NCBI RefSeq assembly: GCF_011050365.1
Contig: NZ_DRFV01000011.1
Span: forward strand, 62,001 to 126,000
Origin: Pseudohongiella sp.
Lineage (GTDB): Bacteria; Pseudomonadota; Gammaproteobacteria; Pseudomonadales; Pseudohongiellaceae
DNA: 64,000 nt
Reading direction: 5' to 3'
This document shows, piece after piece, positions 1 to 7,641 of this stretch (its first letter is position 1; every line of letters starts with the position of its first letter). Below the pieces are notes generated by a model. It saw only the letters and a program-made list of their open reading frames with translations. It was not told where the DNA came from and ran no database searches. Position numbers and translations under genes: made by a program.

Positions 1-648
1 ATGATTCGCGCTGCCGATCAGGTTGCCCGCGACATGAAGTTGTCGGCGCTGGTAACCGGAGAATGCGTGGCACAGGTGGCGAGCCAGACCCTGCCCAACC
101 TGAACGTGATTGATCAGGTGACCGACATGCTGGTTCTGCGGCCACTGATCGTGACCGACAAACAGGACATCATCGACATGGCCCGGCGCATTGGCACCGA
201 AGAGTTTTCGGCTCAGGTGCCGGAGTACTGTGGTGTGATATCGGTGAGGCCAACAACCCATGCCAAAGTGCACCGGGTTATTGAGGAGGAGGCCAGGATC
301 GATTCAGCATTGGTGGACGCGGCGGTGGCTGCGCGCGAAGTGCAGATGATTGATCGTGTGGTCGAGGTGCTGGAGCATCGCGATGTCGAGCCTGAGCAGA
401 TGACGCACGTGCCGGCGGGCGCCGTGGTGATTGACATCCGGCACCCCAATGAGCAGGAAAGGGCCCCGCTGAGCACTGATGATTATGACGTCGCCGTGGT
501 GCCGTTTTATCAGCTGGGTACGCGGTTTGCGACCATGGATGCATCGCGGCAATACCTGTTGTATTGCGACAAGGGCATGATGAGTCGACTGCATGCCTCG
601 CATCTGAAAGACGCAGGTTATCTGAACGTGGCTGTGTACCGGCCCTGA
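1..648 (+). CDS. thiI: tRNA 4-thiouridine synthase ThiI, C-terminal part (cut by window start)
   Basis: ThiI activates U8 of tRNA with ATP and transfers sulfur to make 4-thiouridine; long forms also supply sulfur for thiamine thiazole. Only the last 215 residues are in the window; the reading frame is open at base 1, so the first Met here is internal. Visible are the end of the PP-loop ATPase domain (ALVTGE, then PEYCGVIS with the conserved cysteine) and a complete C-terminal rhodanese domain whose active-site loop is YCDKGMMSR, ending in VYRP as in E. coli ThiI. Both catalytic cysteines are present, so this is the long rhodanese-containing type. The next gene is convergent. Confidence 0.95.
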   Translation: MIRAADQVARDMKLSALVTGECVAQVASQTLPNLNVIDQVTDMLVLRPLIVTDKQDIIDMARRIGTEEFSAQVPEYCGVISVRPTTHAKVHRVIEEEARIDSALVDAAVAAREVQMIDRVVEVLEHRDVEPEQMTHVPAGAVVIDIRHPNEQERAPLSTDDYDVAVVPFYQLGTRFATMDASRQYLLYCDKGMMSRLHASHLKDAGYLNVAVYRP

Positions 649-703
649 GCGCTAACGCACTGATAGCATTGGATGGCTGATACGGCTTTGAGCGCGATCA
701 GTC

Positions 704-730
704 ACCGGCCCTTAACTAAACAGGGCCGGT
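704..730. terminator. Hairpin between convergent thiI and hupE-like genes
   Basis: An 8-bp perfect inverted repeat (ACCGGCCC at 704-711, GGGCCGGT at 723-730) lies just after thiI and spans the stop codon of the opposing gene. It has no clear U-tract on either strand. It may act as a bidirectional transcript end or stability hairpin, but that is an inference. Confidence 0.3.
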
Positions 731-1842
731 AGCGATCGTTCTGCCAGCCAGAGGGCGCCGAATCCGGTGATAACGACACCGCTGGCAACCAGCGCCAGGC
801 GCCGGGGTAAACCGGCACGGGCGCTAAGCAGTAAAACCGGCACCAGTACGGCAACAATCACCAGTTGACCTACTTCAACACCTATATTGAAGCTCAGCAG
901 GCTGCTGATAAACAGGTGCGTTGGCAATGACAGATCGCCAAGTACGCCGGCAAACCCGAAGCCGTGGATGAGGCCGAAAGCAAACGCGACTTGCCAGCTG
1001 TGGCCGCGAAAAATCGGGAAAATAATATTGAGACCGGTCACCGCCACCGACAGCGCGATCACTGATTCAACCAGTCGCGACGGCAATGCCACAATTTGTA
1101 AAGTAGCCAGAATCAGCGTGATGGAATGCGCCACGGTAAACGCGGTGACCACCTTGAGGATGCTGAGGAACAACGTGGGTCGCGGAGTTGCGCCAAGAAC
1201 TTGCGGGGAATTGCGGGCGGCGTTGGCGCCCAGAACAATCGGAATGATAAGTGCACACAGGAACAGGATATGGTCCAGGCCTATCCAGATGTGCCAGACT
1301 CCTTCGATCAGAAATGTCCAGAGATTGGCGAGCGCCGCGACAGAACCGGTTGCCTCGACCCGGTGCGTGGGCTCGGACGGGGAGAACATGCGCAGATGGC
1401 TGTTGCCGTTGTGGGTGATGTTGAGTATGCCGCGATGCGATGTATCTATGTCGAACAGCAGGTTGTAGCTAATTTCAGGTACGCCAGAGCTGTCGCAAAC
1501 CCCACTGAGCGGCAGGTACAGAAACATGGCAGAGTTGCGCCGCTCGACCTGAAAGGCGCCGGGCTGCAATGAGCAAATGCTATCAGCCATGGTCAATTGC
1601 AGGCGGGACATTGTGTAGTCAGCAATCGCTGCGCGACGTGCCTGGATTTCTCCCCAGGTGATCTCGGTATCGAGATTCTGGTCGACGCCAACAGCGAGCT
1701 CCAGATCACTGGTGGCGATCAGCCAATGCCCGGATATCTGGTTGTTATCTACCGAAAGATCAATAAAGCTGTCGCTCAGGCTATGGCTGAACGCCAGTGC
1801 CGGCCAACACAACAAGGCGGCCAGTACAAGTCTTGCTATCAT
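712..1842 (-). CDS. HupE/UreJ family membrane protein with periplasmic N-domain
   Basis: A 376-residue protein with a signal peptide (cut near AFS-HS), a periplasmic domain of about 150 residues, and a C-terminal half with about six or seven hydrophobic segments. The membrane part carries the HupE/UreJ_2 hallmarks HIWIGLDHILFL, FTVAHS and HGFGFA, whose histidines and aspartate are thought to bind Ni or Co in family members. The N-domain contains a textbook EF-hand loop, D54-Q-N56-L-D58-T-E60-I-T-W-G-E65, not usual for simple HupE permeases. Its ATG overlaps the stop of the upstream TPR gene (ATGA), so the two are probably co-translated. No hydrogenase or urease genes are nearby, so the metal-uptake role is uncertain. 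Confidence 0.8.
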   Translation of the reverse strand: MIARLVLAALLCWPALAFSHSLSDSFIDLSVDNNQISGHWLIATSDLELAVGVDQNLDTEITWGEIQARRAAIADYTMSRLQLTMADSICSLQPGAFQVERRNSAMFLYLPLSGVCDSSGVPEISYNLLFDIDTSHRGILNITHNGNSHLRMFSPSEPTHRVEATGSVAALANLWTFLIEGVWHIWIGLDHILFLCALIIPIVLGANAARNSPQVLGATPRPTLFLSILKVVTAFTVAHSITLILATLQIVALPSRLVESVIALSVAVTGLNIIFPIFRGHSWQVAFAFGLIHGFGFAGVLGDLSLPTHLFISSLLSFNIGVEVGQLVIVAVLVPVLLLSARAGLPRRLALVASGVVITGFGALWLAERSLPALFS

Positions 1843-3083
1843 GGTGTTGACTCCGACATGCTATCCAGTATTTCCTGTAAGTTTGCATCTTCAGTGCCCG
1901 CGTCACTGATCCAGCGCTCGATTCTGGCCAACGTATCGTGGTCATTATTGGCGGCGGCTGCACTTGCCAGTAACCGCGTATCAGAAGGCTCCTTTTGTTG
2001 TTTCCAGTTTTCTGCGGCGGCGCTCAGTGCTGCTGCCGGCTGGTCGGCCAGCGCCAGCGCATACTGTGCATATTCTTTGTATGGAATGGCTTCGTTGCGG
2101 ATGAAAGCCAGTTCGAAATCCCGGTCAAGTCTGGCCAGTAGCAGGTCGGCGCGTTGCTGATCTGCCGGCGTTCCTGTTGCCAGCAGGGCTCTGGTCAGCA
2201 GGATGCTGAGCTCTGCGTTCAAGGTGTTGTCAGACTCGCCTGACAGCAAGGCAATAAGGTCATGGTATCGGCCCTGTTCGAGTAACAGATTGCCGTAGTT
2301 GACGGTGACAAAGCTGTTGGCCGGTGAGATTCGTAGCGCGTTTCGGTAATAGTCCTCGGCCAGCGTTGGCTCGTCCAGGCGATGAGCCAGAACGGCGGCT
2401 GTGGTCAGTAATTCGGAATAGTCCACAATATTGAGACCGCTGCCGTCACGCAAGGTATCACGTAGCAGAGTCAGAGCCTGCCGGGCGTTGCCGGTGACGC
2501 CATCAAGCTGCGCCTGACAGTTGATAAAAACGGGGCGCCGCGCCGATGTCCGTAGCGCTTCACAGCTTTGTGCTACCCGGGCGTAGTCGCCGATCACCAG
2601 ACCAATCTGTGACTCAATCATCAGGGCCTGAATGTAGGCAGGACCGGCATCTGCGCCGGCACTGATAACGTGTCGCAACTCTGTCAGGGCTGCCCGGAAC
2701 TGGTGATTGTGCTGCAGCACCGCTGCCAGCAGAATATGATACATCGCCGGTTGTGCTGTTTCGTCCGGCCAGCGCTGCAGGATAGCCTGTGTCCGGCCGT
2801 ACGCGCGAGCCTCACCACTCGCGGCAGCAATCTGATAAGACGCCATGGCCTGCTGCAGAATGTCCGCTGCGCCGTTGTCGGTGGCGCGCGCTTGCTGCTG
2901 CCGGCGAATATCCGCTGCCAGCTCGACGATAGCGGCGGGCAGAGTGTCGACAATGCTGCTATTGCTTTCAGGCGTGTATGGTTGCGCCTGAATGGCTGGT
3001 GCCAGCAAGGTCGCTGCTATGAGGCTTGTCGCCAATGCCCACAGTCGCACAGCGTGCGTACCTGCTTGTAATGTGTAAGACAT
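1839..3083 (-). CDS. Tetratricopeptide-repeat protein, exported
   Basis: A 414-residue protein with an N-terminal hydrophobic segment followed by AIQA, consistent with a signal peptide or anchor. The rest is alpha-helical, Ala/Leu-rich and TPR-like; the clearest unit is around residues 230-270 (AEDYYRNALRISPANSFVTV). TPR proteins act as scaffolds; nothing here shows an enzyme. It lies 86 bases after the DUF4331 gene, with a strong hairpin between them, and overlaps the HupE-like gene by 4 bases. I infer it works with these two neighbours at the inner membrane or periplasm. The exact partner is unknown. Confidence 0.75.
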   Translation of the reverse strand: MSYTLQAGTHAVRLWALATSLIAATLLAPAIQAQPYTPESNSSIVDTLPAAIVELAADIRRQQQARATDNGAADILQQAMASYQIAAASGEARAYGRTQAILQRWPDETAQPAMYHILLAAVLQHNHQFRAALTELRHVISAGADAGPAYIQALMIESQIGLVIGDYARVAQSCEALRTSARRPVFINCQAQLDGVTGNARQALTLLRDTLRDGSGLNIVDYSELLTTAAVLAHRLDEPTLAEDYYRNALRISPANSFVTVNYGNLLLEQGRYHDLIALLSGESDNTLNAELSILLTRALLATGTPADQQRADLLLARLDRDFELAFIRNEAIPYKEYAQYALALADQPAAALSAAAENWKQQKEPSDTRLLASAAAANNDHDTLARIERWISDAGTEDANLQEILDSMSESTP

Positions 3084-3120
3084 GGTCAGTTGTAACCTTT
3101 TCGGGAAGAACTTTATAAGG

Positions 3121-3155
3121 GCATGAGGCGGAGCATCCCTGCTCCGCTGTCATGC
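3121..3155 (-). other. Strong intercistronic hairpin between DUF4331 and TPR genes
   Basis: Nested inverted repeats: outer arms GCATGA (3121-3126) and TCATGC (3150-3155), inner arms GCGGAGC (3128-3134) and GCTCCGC (3141-3147), loop of six bases. It lies between the stop of the DUF4331 gene and the start of the TPR gene on the minus strand. No U-tract follows, so it is more likely a partial terminator or an mRNA processing/stability element that sets unequal expression of the two genes. The structure is seen; its function is inferred. Confidence 0.5.
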
Positions 3156-3169
3156 AGGCTAGCTTGCTA

Positions 3170-4600
3170 TCACTGAACTGCCGAGCCCGGCAGTGGTTCG
3201 TTCAGGTAGGGAAATGCAGTTTTGAAATCTGCTGCGCTAACCGTGGTCTGGTCCGTGAACGGAGCCGTGTTATTCGGCGCTACCGCTGCGTCTTCGACCA
3301 GCGCACCCATCATCACACGCAGCGCGATATCAACCACATCATCACCCGGCCGGCGTCCGTTGGGGAAACCCGCGGTGTCGTTGGCAAGCACGCCCATGTT
3401 GAGTTGCTGCGCCGCCGGTTTGGGCGCGATGGATGTATTCAGCCGCAACATTTCACTGCGCGGGAACATGTCGCTGGCGATAGTCTCCGGCAGGTTAAGC
3501 CCGGGCACACCGGTAACGGCGGCTATGACATCAGCGCGCGGAAAGTTCGTCGGCGCGACGGCACCGGCGTCAGAGAACAGCAACTCCAGCAGGAAGGGCA
3601 GTGTGGGGTTCTCTACGTAGTGCACAAACTGGGCATCGTCGTGCGGATGGCTGCCGTTGAACTTGTCTTTGTCCGGCAGACCAATGACGAGCTCGTTCAC
3701 CAGCGGGAATCCCAGTCGTGATACCTGCATGGGTTCCTGATCTCCCATATTAAGGCTGGATGTAGTCCAGGCGCCAATCACCGGGTCTTCGGCGGTCAGA
3801 CAGGAGATCGGTACTTCCAGTGCCAGCGAGGTTACGCTGGCGGCGCCAATGGGATTGGCGACTGCGTCTTCCGAGCCCAGAGGGTTCAGGTTAACCAGAT
3901 CGAATACCTGGCCGAGATTGACGGCAAAGCCTTCATTGCGCTGACCGACAAAAACGCGGCCGGCGGTGTTGCAGTCAGGTATGCTCAGCGGATAAATGTG
4001 CGAACTGGCGTACTGCGCATAGTTCGGGATTGATTTGGTGCCGATATAATCGACCGGTTTGCGAAATGTTGTCGCACTGGTGTCGGCGTTCACTGCGAAT
4101 TCACGCTGTCCGGTCCTGCGTTCGCCACGGATGACACTGAGCTGGTACTCCTGTCGCGAGTTGACATTGGCGGTGTCGGCAGCATCGGGCCCGATACCAC
4201 CGGCATTGATCAGCGGGATTGGGACACTGACCCCGTCCACCGGCACTGTGACGCCAGCCAGTATGGTCGAGAAATCAAAGCTGAAGGTGATGTCTTCGAT
4301 AGAGTCGCCATCATTGTCGACATGAATTTCATACAGACCTGCGGTTTCCAGGTCAAAGTAGTTGGGGCCACCGTACGCAGCCTGCAGCGGGAAATAATTG
4401 GCAATAATGGTGACGTAGTCTTCCCGGCCCTCTTCATAACTGCGGAACATGTACAGGTCGGTGGCGTCCAGACGGGGCATGCCGGCGATCATTGGCGCTT
4501 CCCGGTGACTCGAGGCGTAACTTAGCGCGGAGACACTGGCGATAGCGGCTGCCAGGGCTATTTTTGTCCATTTCGATCGGTTGTTTTTTAATGTGTTCAT
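3170..4600 (-). CDS. DUF4331 family exported protein
   Basis: A 476-residue protein of the DUF4331 family, recognised by the mature start SSHREAP, then RLDATDLYMFRS and DYVTIIANYFPLQ. The family has no assigned function. A signal peptide is clear (Lys/Arg-rich start, hydrophobic stretch, ASA/YAS cut site). Residues 95-106 hold a calcium-loop-like motif (D-N-D-G-D-S-I-E-D). I chose the ATG at 4600 because GGAG sits six bases upstream; a TTG at 4612 is also in frame. It heads the minus-strand group with the TPR and HupE-like genes, and a CRP-type palindrome lies about 190 bases upstream. It is probably periplasmic, surface or secreted. Confidence 0.85.
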   Translation of the reverse strand: MNTLKNNRSKWTKIALAAAIASVSALSYASSHREAPMIAGMPRLDATDLYMFRSYEEGREDYVTIIANYFPLQAAYGGPNYFDLETAGLYEIHVDNDGDSIEDITFSFDFSTILAGVTVPVDGVSVPIPLINAGGIGPDAADTANVNSRQEYQLSVIRGERRTGQREFAVNADTSATTFRKPVDYIGTKSIPNYAQYASSHIYPLSIPDCNTAGRVFVGQRNEGFAVNLGQVFDLVNLNPLGSEDAVANPIGAASVTSLALEVPISCLTAEDPVIGAWTTSSLNMGDQEPMQVSRLGFPLVNELVIGLPDKDKFNGSHPHDDAQFVHYVENPTLPFLLELLFSDAGAVAPTNFPRADVIAAVTGVPGLNLPETIASDMFPRSEMLRLNTSIAPKPAAQQLNMGVLANDTAGFPNGRRPGDDVVDIALRVMMGALVEDAAVAPNNTAPFTDQTTVSAADFKTAFPYLNEPLPGSAVQ

Positions 4601-5059
4601 ACTTGACTCCAATTGACATGAGTGTGATGCATTCGCAGGTCCGCAAGTCGCCCGGGGGCTTCACGCCGGAGCACTGCTGAATCTGTCATCGCCCCTGTTA
4701 CGTCGCCAGGGTTGCCGGTGGACCGGTATTATTGAACGATATGGTTGTTTTGTTACGGGAACGTGATGGACCTAACAGTTTGCGAAAGTCACCCTGTGAA
4801 CCGGGTCACAGATCGCGCAATCGAACCGGGTGGCAAAAGCGAGGCGTTAGCGTGGCAGCAGAACCCGTAGCAGCCGGGGTGTTTTGAGGTATTTTTGAGG
4901 GATGGATGTCGGGATTCGCCCTGATTGACTGGATACCAGCGCATGGTTGTGTTTTTTACGTCAAAAAGTACTGTGTAATGGAATTGTCAAGATAGTTGTT
5001 GTATAATCTCCCACCTTTTTTTCGGCAGTGCTCCCCCCTTTTAGTAATAGGTGTCCCCA
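4601..5059. other. Divergent promoter region DUF4331 / typA
   Basis: About 460 bases without a supportable gene between two divergent genes. It contains a CRP-like palindrome (listed separately) and a consensus -10 box TATAAT at 5002-5007, about 45 bases before typA, with no good -35 at normal spacing. A possible -35, TTGACT, lies at 4924-4929 with only a poor -10 after it. The rest is unremarkable sequence. Confidence 0.5.
4795..4810. promoter_or_regulatory. CRP/Vfr-like binding site
   Basis: The sequence TGTGA-ACCGGG-TCACA matches the E. coli CRP consensus TGTGA-N6-TCACA at all ten defined positions. It lies 195 bases upstream of the DUF4331 start and about 250 bases upstream of typA. The distance makes the DUF4331 operon the likelier target. 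The match is seen; binding is inferred from the known consensus, and the presence of a CRP homologue in the genome is not shown here. Confidence 0.5.
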
Positions 5060-6886
5060 GTGATTGAGAAGATCCGCAATATCGCCATTATCGCCCACGT
5101 TGACCATGGTAAAACCACGTTGGTCGACAAACTCCTGCAACAGTCCGGCACTCTGGGCGATCGCGGGGGTTCCGTAGAGCGCGTAATGGACTCCAATGAC
5201 CAGGAAAAAGAGCGCGGCATCACCATTCTGGCCAAAAACACCGCTATTAACTGGAATGGCTACCACATTAACATCGTGGATACCCCCGGACACGCCGACT
5301 TTGGTGGTGAAGTAGAGCGCGTCATGTCCATGGTGGACAGCGTGCTGTTGCTGGTCGACGCTGTCGACGGCCCCATGCCGCAGACCCGCTTTGTGACCAT
5401 GAAGGCTTTCGCCCAGGGTTTGCACCCGATCGTGGTGATCAACAAGGTGGATCGTCCCGGCGCGCGTCCTGACTGGGTGCTGAACGAAGTCTTTGACCTG
5501 TTTGACCGACTGGGTGCCACGGATGAGCAGCTGGACTTCCCGGTGATCTATGCCTCTGCGCTGAATGGTATTGCCGGCATGGAAGCCGATGATCTGGCCG
5601 ATGACATGACACCGCTGTTCCAGACCATCATCGACAAGGTACCACCACCCCCGGTTAACGCTGAGGCGCCTTTTCAGATGCAGATCAGTGCTCTGGACTA
5701 CAACAGCTATGTTGGCGTTATTGGTATCGGCCGTATTACCGGTGGTGTTGCCAAACCGAACATGCAGGTTACCGTCATCGACAAGGACGGCGAAACCCGC
5801 AAGGGCAAGATTCTGCAGGTGAAGAGCCATCTGGGTCTGGATCGGGTTGATGTGACTGAGGCCCGCGCCGGTGAGATCATCTGTATCACCGGTCTGGACA
5901 GGCTGAACATCTCCGACACGCTGTGTGACCCTGACCATGTCGAGGCGATGACGCCGCTGACGGTTGATCAGCCCACCATCACCATGACCTTCCAGGTCAA
6001 TGATTCGCCCTTTGCCGGCCGAGAAGGCAAGTTCGTCACTACGCGTAATATCAGGGAGCGCCTGGATCGCGAGCTGATCCACAACGTCGCGTTGCGCGTT
6101 GAGGAAGGGGAGACGCCGGACAAGTACAAAGTATCGGGCCGTGGCGAATTGCACCTGTCGGTATTGATCGAAACCATGCGTCGTGAAGGTTTTGAGCTGG
6201 CGGTATCACGCCCTCAGGTAATCATGAAAGAAATCGACGGTGTGCTCAGCGAGCCGTTCGAGATCCTGATGATTGACTGCAACGATGAGCACCAGGGTTC
6301 CATTATCGAAGAACTGGGCCTGCGTCGCGCTGAAATGTCGGACATGCTGCCCGACGGCAAGGGTCGTGTACGCCTGACCTTTACGGTACCGACACGAGGT
6401 CTGATCGGCTTCCGCTCCATGTTCCTGAGCATGACCTCGGGTACCGGCATGATGAACCATGTATTCGATCATTATGGTCCGGCCAAGGCGGGTGATCTGG
6501 CCGCGCGCAAGAATGGCGTGCTGGTATCCATGGTCACCGGCAAGGCTTTGGGTTATTCCCTGTGGGCACTGCAGGAGCGTGGCCGTCTGTTCATCGAGCC
6601 GAACGTGGAAGTCTATGAAGGCATGATCATCGGTCTGCACAGCCGCGACAACGACCTGGTGGTGAACCCCATCAAGGGTAAGCAGCTCACCAACGTGCGA
6701 GCGTCCGGCACCGATGAAAACATCGTGTTGACGCCAGCCGTGCGGCATACGCTGGAGCAGGCCATGGAGTTTATCGATGAGGATGAGCTGGTTGAGATTA
6801 CTCCTGCGAGCATTCGTATCCGGAAGAAGCATCTGACCGAGAGTGATCGGAAGCGTGCCAGCCGTGGTGGGTTGGCTCGGGGTTAA
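5060..6886 (+). CDS. typA: Ribosome-associated GTPase TypA/BipA
   Basis: A translational GTPase of the EF-G/LepA group that binds 70S ribosomes and helps 50S assembly and stress growth. About 608 residues, full length. Motifs seen: G1 [10 protein letters not shown]3 DTPGH, G4 NKVD, followed by the beta-barrel domain, EF-G-like domains and the TypA-specific C-terminal region (GLIGFRS, then SGTGMM, ending in [17 protein letters not shown]). I chose GTG at 5060 rather than GTG at 5051, because the protein then begins [18 protein letters not shown] as in E. coli and AGGTG at 5049-5053 gives a suitable ribosome site. It stands alone on the plus strand. Confidence 0.95.
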   Translation: MIEKIRNIAIIAHVDHGKTTLVDKLLQQSGTLGDRGGSVERVMDSNDQEKERGITILAKNTAINWNGYHINIVDTPGHADFGGEVERVMSMVDSVLLLVDAVDGPMPQTRFVTMKAFAQGLHPIVVINKVDRPGARPDWVLNEVFDLFDRLGATDEQLDFPVIYASALNGIAGMEADDLADDMTPLFQTIIDKVPPPPVNAEAPFQMQISALDYNSYVGVIGIGRITGGVAKPNMQVTVIDKDGETRKGKILQVKSHLGLDRVDVTEARAGEIICITGLDRLNISDTLCDPDHVEAMTPLTVDQPTITMTFQVNDSPFAGREGKFVTTRNIRERLDRELIHNVALRVEEGETPDKYKVSGRGELHLSVLIETMRREGFELAVSRPQVIMKEIDGVLSEPFEILMIDCNDEHQGSIIEELGLRRAEMSDMLPDGKGRVRLTFTVPTRGLIGFRSMFLSMTSGTGMMNHVFDHYGPAKAGDLAARKNGVLVSMVTGKALGYSLWALQERGRLFIEPNVEVYEGMIIGLHSRDNDLVVNPIKGKQLTNVRASGTDENIVLTPAVRHTLEQAMEFIDEDELVEITPASIRIRKKHLTESDRKRASRGGLARG

Positions 6887-6907
6887 TGCGATTTTTGTCT
6901 GTGGGCT

Positions 6908-7117
6908 GCGCCTGATGACCGGAAGTAGGGGGGAGGTTCCTTGCACATGTGCTGCGCTCACATCCCCCCTACTCCCGGTCCTCAGGCGCGCGTAAGCGGA
7001 AGTGACCATTCTCGAATCAACAACGGTAGAAGCACGTGCCGGGAACAGTGGGAGGTTCCTTGGCCTGCAAATGCTCCTGCATTGCAGGCATTTCCGCCAT
7101 CCATGGCGGTCACTTAC
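6908..7117. repeat. Structured intergenic element with nested inverted and direct repeats
   Basis: The space between typA and dtd is packed with symmetry. (1) A 27-nt inverted repeat, 6908-6934 with 6963-6989, pairs at 25 of 27 positions around a 28-nt loop that itself holds the palindrome GCACATGTGC (6943-6952). (2) GGGAGGTTCCTTG occurs twice as a direct repeat, 6931-6943 and 7050-7062. (3) AAGTGACC (7000-7007) pairs with GGTCACTT (7108-7115), enclosing (4) a hairpin CCGCCAT-CC-ATGGCGG (7094-7109) and a near-palindrome around 7070-7093 centred on CCTGCATTGCAGG. It has no convincing ORF and no U-tract. It may be a lineage-specific intergenic repeat, a non-coding RNA, or a typA terminator complex. 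Confidence 0.55.
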
Positions 7118-7179
7118 ACCCTCGCTCACGACCCCTCACTACTGAACATCGTGCGCAGTTAACTGACAGTGGTGTGTTC

Positions 7180-7614
7180 ATGATCGCTTTGATTCAACGT
7201 GTTACGCATGCCAGTCTGAAGATTGATGGGGCTGAATACAGTCGTATTGGTCAGGGGCTGGTTGTGCTGTTGGGTCTGGAGCGGGATGATACGCTGGCAG
7301 CAGGTGAGAAGCTGCTGGGTAAGGTGCTTGATTACCGTGTGTTTGCCGACAGTGAAGGGCGCATGAATGGCAGTGTGCGGGATGTCGGCGGTGCGGTGAT
7401 GCTGGTGTCGCAATTTACGTTGGCGGCTTCAACCGACAAGGGCCTGCGGCCCGGTTTTTCGTCGGCCATGCCACCGGCAGAAGCCGAAGCGCTTTATGAC
7501 CAGTTGGTCACCTGGCTGCAGTCTGAGCATCCCGGCACTGTCACCGGCGAGTTTGGTGCCGATATGAAAGTGTTGCTGGAAAACGACGGCCCCGTCTCCT
7601 TTATCTTGCGATAG
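7180..7614 (+). CDS. dtd: D-aminoacyl-tRNA deacylase
   Basis: Dtd hydrolyses D-amino acids (and glycine mischarged on tRNA-Ala) from tRNA, protecting translation. 144 residues, the normal length. The two family signatures are present: SQFTL near residues 78-82 and a C-terminal NDGPVSF loop, which carries the cross-subunit Gly-Pro motif. I chose the ATG at 7180, which gives the typical MIALIQRVTHASL start; longer in-frame extensions run into the upstream repeat element. It is followed by a convergent TonB receptor gene. Confidence 0.95.
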   Translation: MIALIQRVTHASLKIDGAEYSRIGQGLVVLLGLERDDTLAAGEKLLGKVLDYRVFADSEGRMNGSVRDVGGAVMLVSQFTLAASTDKGLRPGFSSAMPPAEAEALYDQLVTWLQSEHPGTVTGEFGADMKVLLENDGPVSFILR

Positions 7615-7641
7615 CGGTATCAGGGGCCTGTCATCCCTCCG

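Noticed and set aside
4961..6154. 397-codon minus-strand open frame opposite typA
   Set aside because: The plus strand holds a textbook TypA; the antisense product is low in hydrophobic order and has no family match.
6941..7162. 73-codon frame in the typA-dtd gap
   Set aside because: It lies wholly in palindromic sequence, has no ribosome site and no protein-like composition.
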